The notes: a model not told the origin generated them from the sequence alone. Counted from the stretch's first letter, positions 1-8,396 are shown. The stretch: 46,408 nt of DNA from an uncultured Clostridia bacterium (GCA_947593615.1 CANQDR010000016.1:1-46408), one strand, 5' to 3'. A program made the numbers and translations.

Positions 1-34
1 ACTTTTTTTATTTTCTTATTATTTTTATTTCTGT

Positions 35-78
35 AGGCTCTATTTGTTACCCCAACATTTATTATAGAGCCTTTTTTC
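35..78 (+). terminator. Intrinsic terminator of a gene left of the window
   Basis: AGGCTCTAT (35-43) pairs with ATAGAGCCT (64-72), followed by a run of T on the plus strand. The T run is only on this side, so it ends a rightward transcript that enters from outside the window and converges on spoVAC. From here to 163 I see no gene. Confidence 0.75.
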
Positions 79-163
79 TTTGCCAAATAAAATTCTACTA
101 ATAACGGATAGAAGAATTATCTGAGTAATTTAATTTTGTTATTGTTATTTAGATTATGTCAGC

Positions 164-619
164 CTAAAACAGAGTTATGCCGAACATATGCAAAATCCAA
201 AGTATTGCACCGTAAATTATCGACGCTGAAACGCCGTAGACAATTACAGGTCCTGCAATTATAAACAGCTTTGCGCCCAGACCGGCAACAAAACCCTCGG
301 ACTTAAACTCAATTGCAGGTGACGAAACCGCATTTGCAAAACCCGTAATCGGAACAAGAGTACCTGCGCCGCCATGCTTTGCGATTTTATCATAAACTCC
401 GATAGCCGTCAGAAGTATTCCCAGAAAGATAAGCGTAACAGATGTAAGTGTTTTGCTCGGTTCTTTATCAAGACCGATTGCCTGATACAAATTCAGAAGC
501 CCTTGTCCTGCGGCGCAAATTGCACCGCCGATTAAAAATGCTTTGATGCTGTTCACAAAACATTTACTTTTTGGTGAATTCTTTTTCACAATATTGTCGT
601 ATTCTTTAGGTGAAATCAT
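164..619 (-). CDS. spoVAC: Stage V sporulation protein AC
   Basis: Membrane protein of 151 residues. SpoVA proteins form the channel that moves dipicolinic acid into the developing spore. The sequence has the family features: a short polar N-terminus, a first hydrophobic segment with GGAICAAGQGL, then the GVYDKIAKHGGAGT and PITGFANA blocks and a C-terminal hydrophobic pair; length is normal for SpoVAC. The ATG follows GAGGG at good spacing. In many spore formers spoVAC is followed at once by spoVAD and spoVAE; here the 163 bases downstream hold no spoVAD start and end in an opposing terminator, so this copy looks monocistronic. Family assignment is firm; its being the only spoVAC of the genome is unknown. 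Confidence 0.93.
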   Translation of the reverse strand: MISPKEYDNIVKKNSPKSKCFVNSIKAFLIGGAICAAGQGLLNLYQAIGLDKEPSKTLTSVTLIFLGILLTAIGVYDKIAKHGGAGTLVPITGFANAVSSPAIEFKSEGFVAGLGAKLFIIAGPVIVYGVSASIIYGAILWILHMFGITLF

Positions 620-684
620 TAAAATACCCTCTTTCTAATTTGTTATACTATTAGTTCTTGACTTTATTTTATCCGTATTTTTCT

Positions 685-716
685 TAATTATGTTAAAATT
701 ATCACTTTATTTTTGC
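685..716 (-). promoter_or_regulatory. Possible forespore sigma-factor promoter of spoVAC
   Basis: On the minus strand CATAATTA (685-692) resembles the -10 element of sigma-F/G promoters, with GCAAA (712-716) about 19 bases upstream as a weak -35. It lies about 65 bases before the spoVAC start. Weak call, based on consensus resemblance and the known forespore expression of spoVA genes. Confidence 0.3.
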
Positions 717-771
717 TGAGTTATGTTGTATAATGATAAATGTATATTTATGTGCAATGGAGGAATAGGGT

Positions 772-1899
772 TTGGAACATTATCTTGACAACAGTGCAAC
801 TACGGCAGTTTGCGTAAACGCCGCAGAAAAAGCATACAGGATAATGACTCAAATTTACGGCAATCCCTCGTCACTTCATATAAAAGGTATGCAGGCAGAG
901 CAGGAGCTTAACACTGCGAGAAAAATTGTTGCAAGGTCGCTTGGAGCAGAAAGTGAAGAAATTTTTTTTACAAGCGGCGGTACAGAGGCAAACAATACGG
1001 CATTGTTCGGCGTTGCTCAGGCACGCAAAAGACAAGGCAGAAAAATTATAATTTCTTCGGTTGAACACAGCAGCATTATTGAGGCGGCTAAAAGGCTTGA
1101 AAGCGAAGGCTTTGAGGTCGTTCGGGTATCGCCTAAGACTGACGGCGTTATACACCCGGAGGATGTTAAATATGCTGTTGACAGCGATACAATTCTTGTG
1201 TCTGTCATGTGTGTAAACAATGAAACGGGAGCTATAATGCCCGTTGAGGAAATTTTTTCAGCCGTTAAAAATAAAAACAGCAGTGTGGTGTGTCATACTG
1301 ACGCTGTGCAGGCATTCGGAAAATTAAAACTGAATGCCAAAAAACTCGGAGCAGATTTAATCAGCGTAAGTGCGCATAAGGTTCACGCACCGAAAGGCTG
1401 CGGCGCTTTATATATAAAGAGAGGCGTTCGTATAATTCCTCAGCAATACGGCGGTGAGCAAGAGAAAAAAATCCGTCCCGGAACAGAGGCGTTGCCGCTG
1501 ATTGCCGCATTCGGAGTTGCATGTGATGAATTTGACATTGACGCAAATTACTCAAAAATAAGAGAGCTTAATGACTATGCAAGAGAGAAACTGATGAAAA
1601 TTGACGGAGTAACCGTTAATTCTCCCGAAAATGCTCTGCCTTATGTTCTCAATATTTCGGCAGGCAGAGTAAGAAGCGAAACCATGCTGCATTTTCTTGA
1701 GGAGCTTGACGTTTTTGTTTCTTCGGGAAGCGCCTGCGCAAAAGGTAAACCGAGCCATGTATTGAGCGCGGCGGGAATATCTAAGGACAGAGCCGACAGC
1801 GCAATAAGAATAAGCTTTTCAAAATATAATAATAAAGAAGATATTGACGTGTTGTGTAACGGTATTGAAACCGGGCTTTCGGTACTGGCCCACAGATAA
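772..1899 (+). CDS. Cysteine desulfurase (NifS/IscS family)
   Basis: PLP-dependent enzyme of 375 residues that takes sulfur from cysteine as an enzyme-bound persulfide. Visible features are the N-terminal LDNSATT motif, SGGTEANNTA in the cofactor site, SAHKVHAPKG with the PLP lysine at about K203, and the mobile active-site loop SSGSACAKGKPSH with the sulfur-accepting cysteine at about C322. Translation starts at TTG, 772, after a GGAGG-like site. It is the first gene of an operon and lies 91 bases before thiI, an arrangement seen for NifZ-ThiI in Bacillus; the likely job is therefore delivery of sulfur to ThiI for 4-thiouridine in tRNA rather than general Fe-S assembly. That specific role is inference. 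Confidence 0.93.
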   Translation: MEHYLDNSATTAVCVNAAEKAYRIMTQIYGNPSSLHIKGMQAEQELNTARKIVARSLGAESEEIFFTSGGTEANNTALFGVAQARKRQGRKIIISSVEHSSIIEAAKRLESEGFEVVRVSPKTDGVIHPEDVKYAVDSDTILVSVMCVNNETGAIMPVEEIFSAVKNKNSSVVCHTDAVQAFGKLKLNAKKLGADLISVSAHKVHAPKGCGALYIKRGVRIIPQQYGGEQEKKIRPGTEALPLIAAFGVACDEFDIDANYSKIRELNDYAREKLMKIDGVTVNSPENALPYVLNISAGRVRSETMLHFLEELDVFVSSGSACAKGKPSHVLSAAGISKDRADSAIRISFSKYNNKEDIDVLCNGIETGLSVLAHR

Positions 1900-1990
1900 A
1901 ATAAAACCTTCCTTATATGGAAAAATATAGTGCGGGTGAAAGAAACCGTAAAATTCCCTTGATATAGAAAATATAATGATAGGAAACAAT

Positions 1991-3172
1991 ATGAAAGAAA
2001 TTATCCTTTTGAAGGACGGCGAAATCGTTTTAAAAGGACTTAACCGCCGTTCATTTGAAGATGTTTTAAAAAAGAATATTAAAAATTCACTTAGCGGACT
2101 CGGCAGGTTTGAGATTACTTCAGCACAGTCAACAATTTATGTAAAGCCGCTGTCTGATGACATTGACCTTGACGAGGTCTGCGGCAGAATAGCAAGGGTA
2201 TTCGGAATAGTATCTTTTTCAAGAGCCGCAGCATGTGATGAAAAAACGCTGGATTCTGTTTTGCAGTCTGCGCCCGTTTATCTTGAAAAAGAGCTTAAAG
2301 CGGCGGCAACCTTCAAGGTTGAGGCTAAGAGGAGCGATAAGAGGTTTCCGTATAAATCGCCTGAGATATGCAGGGAATTAGGCGGTGAAATCCTTACAAA
2401 ATATCCTCATCTTAAGGTTGACGTACATAATCCCGACATTACGGTTTATGTTGAGATACGGGATTTCGGCGCATACATTCACAGCGACGCCGTAAAAGGC
2501 GCAGGCGGAATTCCCGTAGGCACGGGCGGAAAGGCGGCAATACTGATAAGCGGAGGAATTGATTCTCCCGTTGCCGCATATATGATGGCTAAACGCGGAA
2601 TAAAGCTGACGGCGATCCATTTTGCCAGTCCGCCTTATACAAGCCGGCGTGCAGAGGAAAAGGTAGTCAGACTTCTGAAAAAGGTCAGCAGATATGCAGG
2701 GCCTATGACAATGTTCACGGTTCCGTTCACAAAAATTCAGGAGAAAATTAAGAATGAATGTCCCGAGGAACTGTTTACAATTATAATGCGAAGACTGATG
2801 ATGGAGATTTCCGAGAAAATTGCACTGCAAAATGATTGCTCTGCTCTTATTACGGGCGAAAGTCTTGGTCAGGTTGCAAGCCAGACTATCGGTGCTTTGG
2901 CATGTACGAATGAAGCCGCCGATATGGTGGTGTTCAGACCGCTTATAGGAATGGATAAACAGGAAATAATTGATATTTCATATAAAATTGATACATATGA
3001 TATTTCCATAGAGCCGTACGAGGATTGCTGTACAGTGTTTACACCAAAGCATCCGCGTACAAGACCTGTACTGAAATATGTCAAAGAAGCACAGGAAAAA
3101 GCAGAATTTGAACCTCTTGTTGAAGAGGCTTTGAATAATTTGAAGACGACATTTATTTCAGCAGATGATTGA
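1991..3172 (+). CDS. thiI: tRNA 4-thiouridine synthetase ThiI
   Basis: Puts sulfur on U8 of tRNA using ATP and a persulfide donor. The start chosen is ATG at 1991, six bases after AGGA, which gives the family N-terminus MKEIILLKDGEIVLKGLNR; an ATG at 1976 is also in frame but lacks a ribosome site. Domains in order: ferredoxin-like N-terminus, THUMP domain (about residues 60-165), and adenylation PP-loop domain with SGGIDSP at about residue 187. The C-terminus ends shortly after EDCCTVFTPKHP, so the rhodanese domain of the enterobacterial enzyme is absent, as in Bacillus ThiI. The cysteine desulfurase next door fits as sulfur donor. Confidence 0.95.
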   Translation: MKEIILLKDGEIVLKGLNRRSFEDVLKKNIKNSLSGLGRFEITSAQSTIYVKPLSDDIDLDEVCGRIARVFGIVSFSRAAACDEKTLDSVLQSAPVYLEKELKAAATFKVEAKRSDKRFPYKSPEICRELGGEILTKYPHLKVDVHNPDITVYVEIRDFGAYIHSDAVKGAGGIPVGTGGKAAILISGGIDSPVAAYMMAKRGIKLTAIHFASPPYTSRRAEEKVVRLLKKVSRYAGPMTMFTVPFTKIQEKIKNECPEELFTIIMRRLMMEISEKIALQNDCSALITGESLGQVASQTIGALACTNEAADMVVFRPLIGMDKQEIIDISYKIDTYDISIEPYEDCCTVFTPKHPRTRPVLKYVKEAQEKAEFEPLVEEALNNLKTTFISADD

Positions 3173-3192
3173 CACGAAAGGGATGAACCGGA

Positions 3193-5136
3193 GTGGATAT
3201 TCAGATTTTATCTGTAAGCAAAAATATTGAATCAGAAACAATTTCCGAGCGCAGTGATGAAATGAGAAACAGGCTTTATAAATACGGCTATTCTCTTAAG
3301 GCCGTAAAGAAAACTGTTCTGCAATCGGGAAAAATTAAATCCGCAATAAAAGAAATTGCAAATTCTACTGAAAAACCCGATATTGTGATAGTGGCAAACG
3401 CTCTTTCAACAACCGACAGCCGATCCTTTAAAAAGTATTTTGTGGAAACCGTTGCGGCCGCCGAGCATGCCGAAAATGAGCCTGCCCCTAAGGATTACTG
3501 GAAAAAGAGAAACAGCGCATTTAGTAAGGCAAAAAAAGAAAAGGCATCTCAAGAGGAGCTTGACGAGCTGGCAGAGCAGTTTAAAATGTTCCGAAAGAAA
3601 TCAAAGGTATTTAATCTCGGCGACTTCGGAAACGGATATAAAGGCTACTGCTTTATGTACAAAGGCATTAAGGTTGCGGCTCTTCCGCAGGCTGAGCTTA
3701 CGGGAGAGAATATAAACGAGGTCATTGCACTTGGGGCTGTAAGGACAAGCGAGGTGTTTGAAAATTCGGCGGAGGATTATCCGGGAGGCTTCAGCACCAA
3801 AGAATATGTACCTGCAAAAACAGGATTTGTTAACCGCTTTATTCCGATTAAAGGCGACGGAGGAAAGGAAATTTCACGCAAGTGCGTGGTTATAGCCTCA
3901 TTCCTTGTTTTTGTTACAGCACTTTCGCTTCTATTTTATAATACCATATTCCTCAGTATGAAAAACTCTGAGCTTAACGGAGAAATACAGAAGATTGCGC
4001 ACGGAAGTGACGACAGCACCGACAGTAATAACAAAAAACCTAATGTCGGAAAGACTATCGATTGGAAAAAGCTCAAGGGCATAAATGACGAAATTGTCGG
4101 CTGGATTAAAATGAGCAACACTCAAATCGATTATCCTGTACTCTGGCATAAAGGCGACGACAGAGTCAGTCAGTATTATCTTAACCACAACTATAAAGGC
4201 GGATATGACAGTTTCGGAAGTATTTTTCTTGATTACCGCTGTACGGAGGGTATTGAAAGCAAAAATACGGTTCTTCACGGTCACCATATGAACGATGGTT
4301 CAATGTTCGGTGATTTAATGAAATTCGGCGGAACTACGGGTAATTTGGACTTCTATAAGAAAACGCCTACGTTTGAGTTTGATACTCCCCAGGCAAAAGG
4401 TACATACAAGATTATTTCGGTGTTTAAGACAAATACGATTTCCAGTCAGGGCGAGTTCTTTAACTATATGATAGGCAACTTCCAAAACGAAAAGGACTTT
4501 ATGAACTATGTTTATAATGTAAGGATTCGTTCGCTGTTTAATTGTCCTGTTGATGTAAACGAGGATGACGATTTAATCACGCTTTCAACCTGTTCATATG
4601 AATTTACGAATTTCAGAACGGTTGTTGTTGCCAGAAAGGTAAGAGTAGGCGAGTCTAAAAAGGTGGATGTTTCAAAGGCATCTCTTAACAAGAATGCCGT
4701 ATGGCCCGATGTTTACTATTCGGCATATGGCGGAAGTCGTCCGACTGTTACAGATTTTTGTACTGCTTATGATAAGGGGCAGATAGACTGGTATAACGGC
4801 GATTATGACTTTAAGAACCAAAAGGTTGTTGAACCTACTACCACTGCTGAAACTAAAAACAACAAAAAAACGAATGGGCAGGGAACACAGCAGGCAACTG
4901 CTCAGGAGAAGGTTTATCTTACCGTTAAATTTATAAATTACGACAACTCGGTTATAGACACTCAAAGGGTTGAGTACGGAAAGGCGGCGAAAGCTCCTGC
5001 AAATCCGACTAAACCGAGTGATGAGTATTATGATTATGTATTCAAAGGCTGGCAGCTTGATTTTGGAAATGTAACGCGTGATATGACAATTGCGCCAAAC
5101 TTTGAAGCAGTATTAAAGCCGCAGTATGCACAGTAG
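3193..5136 (+). CDS. Class B sortase with cytosolic MoCF/CinA-like domain and C-terminal InlB-type repeat
   Basis: A 647-residue protein with three parts. Residues 1-215 look like a degenerate MoaB/CinA N-terminal (MoCF) fold: ILSVSKNIESETISERSDEM, PDIVIVANALSTTD in place of the GGLGPT-DD motif, and a late GIKVAALPQAE strand in place of the LPGVP loop. One membrane segment follows at about 231-252. The outside part has a class B sortase domain (about 285-485) with the triad H364 (HGHHM), C467 (LSTCSYEF) and R475. Residues 575-640 match the Listeria-Bacteroides (InlB B-type) repeat, VKFINYD to FKGW. Sortases normally join sorted proteins to the cell wall; no LPXTG-like substrate is encoded here. 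GTG start after AAGGG. The fusion is unusual; the sortase call is firm, the MoCF call moderate. Confidence 0.85.
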   Translation: MDIQILSVSKNIESETISERSDEMRNRLYKYGYSLKAVKKTVLQSGKIKSAIKEIANSTEKPDIVIVANALSTTDSRSFKKYFVETVAAAEHAENEPAPKDYWKKRNSAFSKAKKEKASQEELDELAEQFKMFRKKSKVFNLGDFGNGYKGYCFMYKGIKVAALPQAELTGENINEVIALGAVRTSEVFENSAEDYPGGFSTKEYVPAKTGFVNRFIPIKGDGGKEISRKCVVIASFLVFVTALSLLFYNTIFLSMKNSELNGEIQKIAHGSDDSTDSNNKKPNVGKTIDWKKLKGINDEIVGWIKMSNTQIDYPVLWHKGDDRVSQYYLNHNYKGGYDSFGSIFLDYRCTEGIESKNTVLHGHHMNDGSMFGDLMKFGGTTGNLDFYKKTPTFEFDTPQAKGTYKIISVFKTNTISSQGEFFNYMIGNFQNEKDFMNYVYNVRIRSLFNCPVDVNEDDDLITLSTCSYEFTNFRTVVVARKVRVGESKKVDVSKASLNKNAVWPDVYYSAYGGSRPTVTDFCTAYDKGQIDWYNGDYDFKNQKVVEPTTTAETKNNKKTNGQGTQQATAQEKVYLTVKFINYDNSVIDTQRVEYGKAAKAPANPTKPSDEYYDYVFKGWQLDFGNVTRDMTIAPNFEAVLKPQYAQ

Positions 5137-5156
5137 CAGCAGGGAGGCAGATAACA

Positions 5157-5573
5157 GTGGATTGTCGGCTTGTTTTCTACGCCGCAAGGAAAACATCTTT
5201 TTGTGAGCACGCTCTTAGAAAAAGTTTTTCGGAGCTTGACCTTAATTTTACTGAGATTTCATTTGCAACAGATTCAGTCGGGCTTGTAAATTCAGTTTCT
5301 GAAGCGTTTAAACAATGTGATGTCGTATTTGTAATCGGAGGTCTTAGGTTTGACGATTACAGAGAAACAGCAAAAATATTTTCATCTGCATTGGCAGACA
5401 CCAATGTTGACGAGTACAAAAAGCTCAGAAATGAATCAGGTGACAACGGGTATATTATCAGAGCCAAAAATCAGCTTTTGATTTTACTTCCCGATGAGCC
5501 GGAACAGATTGAAAATATTATGCAGGGGCCGATTGGCGGATATATTAAAATTACAGAATATGAGAGGGTATAA
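5157..5573 (+). CDS. Small MoCF/CinA-N-like protein
   Basis: A 138-residue protein starting at GTG, nine bases after AGGGAGG. It has no membrane segment. DVVFVIGGLRFDDYRETA resembles the GGLGPT-DD-T motif of MogA/MoaB/CinA domains, and NQLLILLPDEPEQIENIM resembles the later LPGVP-EM loop of CinA. The key glycine-proline-threonine residues are changed, so molybdopterin binding or pyrophosphatase activity is doubtful. It lies 20 bases behind the sortase gene, whose N-terminus is a related domain, so the two may form a hetero-oligomer; MoCF domains often oligomerise. Fold assignment is by motif reading only; function unknown. Confidence 0.6.
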   Translation: MDCRLVFYAARKTSFCEHALRKSFSELDLNFTEISFATDSVGLVNSVSEAFKQCDVVFVIGGLRFDDYRETAKIFSSALADTNVDEYKKLRNESGDNGYIIRAKNQLLILLPDEPEQIENIMQGPIGGYIKITEYERV

Positions 5574-5578
5574 TAGTT

Positions 5579-6832
5579 ATGGCAAAAAACACATTTGAAA
5601 AATACGAATCGTCCGTACGTTCATATTGCAGACATTTCCCAAGGATTTTTACTGATGCAAAAGGAGCTGTAATGACTGATGAAAACGGCGAAAAGTATAT
5701 TGATTTTTTCTGCGGAGCAGGTGCTGTAAACTACGGTCATAATAACGACTATATTAAAGGCAAGATGATTGACTATCTTGCAACAGACGGTATTATTCAT
5801 GCTCTTGATATGTACACTGTTCCGAAGTGTGAGTTTATTGACACTCTTGAAAGAAAAATTATTGAGCCCCGAGGATATAAATATAAAATTCAGTTTACAG
5901 GACCTACAGGCACAAATGCTATTGAGGCGGCAGTCAAGCTTGCAAGAAAAACAACCAAGCGCAGAAATATTTTCTCGTTTATGGGCTGTTTTCACGGAAT
6001 GACGCTCGGCGCATTGTCGCTCACATCAGAAATGTATGCGCGCAATGCGGCAGGAGCAACCTTTGTTGACTGCACGCACATTCCCGCTCCGTATATGTTT
6101 GAGGGTCTTGACGTCATAAAATATATGCAGACGCTTATTGACGACGACCATTCGGGTGTTGAAAAGCCTGCGGCGGTAATTATGGAAACGATTCAGGCTG
6201 AGGGCGGAATCAGAGTATTTGAAAATCAGTTTTTGCGTGATGTAAGAGAATTCTGCACAAAGAACGATATTCTTATGATTGTGGACGAGGTTCAGGTAGG
6301 ATGCTGCCGCAGCGGCACATTCTTCTCATTTGAGCGCGCAGGAATCGTTCCCGACATTGTTGTTATGTCAAAGTCGATCGGAGGTATCGGAATGCCGCTT
6401 GCAATTGTTTTGCATACCGAGGAGCTTGACGACTGGAAGCCGGGTGAGCACAACGGAACATTCAGAGGAAATCAGCTTTCGTTTGTTGCAGGCAAAGCAG
6501 CAATTGAATATTTGATTGAAAATAATGTTGAGGCAGAAACAAAACGCAAGGGTGAGATCGTAAAGGATTTCATCACAAACAAGATTTTACCGCTTGACTC
6601 AAGACTTGAGTTGAGAGGTATCGGTCTTATCTGGGGAATTGACTTTGCGGCGATTGATTCGTCGCTTTCCGAGAAGGTTATTGAAAAGTGCTTTGAGAAA
6701 AATCTTATCTGCGAATGTGCAGGCAGAGAAGGCTCTGTTGTGAAAATTATGCCTCCGCTTGTAATTGAAGATGAATTGCTTGTTGAGGGTCTTTCAAGGC
6801 TTAAAGAGTCTGTTGAAGAAACTTTGAATTAA
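5579..6832 (+). CDS. Class III aminotransferase, EctB-like (diaminobutyrate--2-oxoglutarate transaminase)
   Basis: PLP enzyme of 417 residues. It follows the EctB pattern closely: FEKYESSVRSYCRHFP at the start, FFCGAGAVNYGHNN, QFTGPTGTNAIEAAVKLARK, SFMGCFHGMTLGALS, IVDEVQVGC, the PLP lysine at about K265 in MSKSIGGIGMPLA, and KPGEHNGTFRGNQL. EctB makes 2,4-diaminobutyrate from aspartate semialdehyde and glutamate. The other ectoine genes ectA and ectC are not in the window, so the product may serve another route or the enzyme may have a related amine substrate. It starts five bases after the preceding gene and is the last gene of the operon before a terminator. Confidence 0.85.
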   Translation: MAKNTFEKYESSVRSYCRHFPRIFTDAKGAVMTDENGEKYIDFFCGAGAVNYGHNNDYIKGKMIDYLATDGIIHALDMYTVPKCEFIDTLERKIIEPRGYKYKIQFTGPTGTNAIEAAVKLARKTTKRRNIFSFMGCFHGMTLGALSLTSEMYARNAAGATFVDCTHIPAPYMFEGLDVIKYMQTLIDDDHSGVEKPAAVIMETIQAEGGIRVFENQFLRDVREFCTKNDILMIVDEVQVGCCRSGTFFSFERAGIVPDIVVMSKSIGGIGMPLAIVLHTEELDDWKPGEHNGTFRGNQLSFVAGKAAIEYLIENNVEAETKRKGEIVKDFITNKILPLDSRLELRGIGLIWGIDFAAIDSSLSEKVIEKCFEKNLICECAGREGSVVKIMPPLVIEDELLVEGLSRLKESVEETLN

Positions 6833-6867
6833 TTTAATATGTAAGGAATGTTAAAACCATACACTAA

Positions 6868-6899
6868 GACACCGCAGAATTCTCTGCGGTGTCTTTTTT
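6868..6899 (+). terminator. Terminator of the thiI-sortase-aminotransferase operon
   Basis: GACACCGCAGA pairs with TCTGCGGTGTC around a short loop, followed by TTTTTT, 35 bases after the aminotransferase stop. Almost the same hairpin occurs at 46090-46121, because it lies inside the repeat described at 6861-7186. Confidence 0.85.
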
Positions 6900-7049
6900 G
6901 CTGTATGGGAAATTACTCGGTAAAACTTGGGCAGAAAGGTTTCTAATTTGTCGAACCTTTCTTCCCGAATTGTGAGCGACATCATGTCGCTTTTTTGATA
7001 TCTATAATATTTTGTTGACATTACAAGAACTCTATGTTACAATATATCA

Positions 7050-7167
7050 CATAATAAAATTATATGTATAAAATAAACTGAAAAATCGCTAAAATTTTTC
7101 CTCAAGTAAGATACTTCTGCTTTATCACCGCGAAAATCCGCATTTAATCGGGCTTTCGCGGTTTTTT
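7050..7167 (+). ncRNA. Candidate small RNA 1 (about 118 nt)
   Basis: Promoter TTGACA (7015-7020), 17-base spacer and TACAAT (7038-7043) predicts a start near 7050. A strong terminator follows: ACCGCGAAA (7127-7135) pairs with TTTCGCGGT (7154-7162), then six T. No open frame or ribosome site lies between. A 5' hairpin GAAAAAT/ATTTTTC (7080-7100) and a CCTC-rich single-stranded stretch come next. The same promoter and terminator stem are preserved in the copy at 46272-46389, while the middle has changed, as expected for a transcribed RNA. I know no RNA family that it matches. The integrase gene ends 32 bases further on, on the other strand. Confidence 0.6.
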
Positions 7168-7199
7168 GACTTTCTGTTTGACGATTTTTGATACGATAA

Positions 7200-8294
7200 T
7201 TAATTTAATTTTTCCATTTGTTTTCGCTTTTGTTCCATACTGCTGTGTACATATCTTTGTAGTGTTATCTGTATATCTGTGTGTCCCAATATTTCGCTCA
7301 AACTTTTTACGTCAAATCCGCTTTCTATTGCTCTTGTTGCAAATGTGTGTCTTAATGCGTGAAAGTTTATATGTTCTATTCCTGCTTCTTCCAGATATTT
7401 TTCTAATCTTACTCTGTATCTCCTTGGCTCAATGCATTTATAATTACCTGTTAAAAAATATCCGCTCGATTTATGTTTTTCTAACAAATTAATCATCTTA
7501 TCTGACAACGGTATTATTCTTTCTGAATTTTCTGTTTTGGGTGTGCTGATTATTAGTTTACTTTTTGTCAAACTGTTTTTATCTGTGTTATTTATTCTCA
7601 GCATTGTTTTGTTCACTCTCAGGGTTTTTTCTTCAAAATTTATATCTTCCCATTTTAATGCGCATATTTCACCAACTCGCAGTCCCGTATTCAAACAAAG
7701 CAGTATTCCCAGTTTGGGCAAGTCTGTTTCTTTGTTTAAATATCCTTCAAGCTTATTTTGTTCACAAACTGACAATACTCTTATTTTTTTGATGTTTTTA
7801 TTCTTTAAATTACATCTTTTTAATTGTATATTTGTATTGTATTTTTCATTTGCAAATTCAATTATCAGTTTAAATACTGAATAAATGTCTCTTATAGTTT
7901 TAGGTGCAAAATGACTGTATCTCTTTTTTAACACATCTGTATAGTTATTATCTATTTCATATAATTTGATGTTTCCAATACAGGGAAGAATGTATTTTTC
8001 AACAATATATACATACATAGAATAGGTTGATTCTTTAACATTAATTTTAATTATTTCAAGCCATTCATAACAAACATCTCTTAATTTAACTTTAAGATGA
8101 TTTGTATAAAATTTCGGATTGCTTATAATACCCGATTTTATTTCTTCAAGTCTGTTTTTCACCTCGGTATATGTTTTGCCATATATCGAATTATACTTTC
8201 TTTTGCCGTCGGCACCGTATCCTTTAAAATACCTGCCCTCCCAGCGACCGTCTTTTCTCTTGTAAATATTTCTTTGTGTTCTGATAATAATCAT
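7200..8294 (-). CDS. Orphan tyrosine recombinase (phage-type integrase)
   Basis: Site-specific recombinase of 364 residues. The N-terminus (IYKRKDGRWEGRYFKG) is the arm-binding type; residues 60-170 form a SAM-like core-binding domain; the catalytic domain has TGLRVGEICALKWEDI (Arg), a Lys region, HALRHTFATR (His, Arg), LGHTDIQ (His) and the nucleophile in LQRYVHS (Tyr). No excisionase, phage or conjugation genes lie near, so it is an orphan, possibly acting on a local invertible or insertion site. The gene is more AT-rich than its neighbours. The only ATG sits directly behind AGGAG, inside a sequence that resembles AGGAGGTGAT; a non-standard ATT start six bases after AGGAGATGATT-type pairing is possible. 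Confidence 0.93.
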   Translation of the reverse strand: MIIIRTQRNIYKRKDGRWEGRYFKGYGADGKRKYNSIYGKTYTEVKNRLEEIKSGIISNPKFYTNHLKVKLRDVCYEWLEIIKINVKESTYSMYVYIVEKYILPCIGNIKLYEIDNNYTDVLKKRYSHFAPKTIRDIYSVFKLIIEFANEKYNTNIQLKRCNLKNKNIKKIRVLSVCEQNKLEGYLNKETDLPKLGILLCLNTGLRVGEICALKWEDINFEEKTLRVNKTMLRINNTDKNSLTKSKLIISTPKTENSERIIPLSDKMINLLEKHKSSGYFLTGNYKCIEPRRYRVRLEKYLEEAGIEHINFHALRHTFATRAIESGFDVKSLSEILGHTDIQITLQRYVHSSMEQKRKQMEKLN

Positions 8295-8378
8295 CTCCTA
8301 TTTATAAAACACAACAATTTGACCACGCCTTGACCAAAAATAACATTTAAAAAAGTAAAAATAAATCAAAAAAGTTAA

Positions 8379-8396
8379 AAAAGTTCACTTTTTTGA
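8379..8396. other. AT-rich palindrome upstream of the integrase
   Basis: AAAAAAGT-TC-ACTTTTTT is a near-perfect 18-base inverted repeat about 90 bases upstream of the integrase start and 20 bases before the next promoter. It could be an operator, a recombinase site or a bidirectional terminator; nothing in the sequence decides this. Confidence 0.4.

Larger units (their letters stand above)
6861..7186 (+). repeat. Direct repeat R1, copy A (carries terminators and a small-RNA module)
   Basis: This 326-base stretch matches 46083-46408 without gaps; I count about 18 mismatches by hand, roughly 94 percent identity. The match begins just before the operon terminator and continues to the window end in the other copy. 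It contains the hairpin at 6868, a second hairpin-T-run (GCGAC/GTCGC, 6975-6996), and a complete promoter-to-terminator unit (7015-7167). Differences cluster in the variable middle of that unit, while the promoter is identical. No protein is encoded. Confidence 0.9.
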
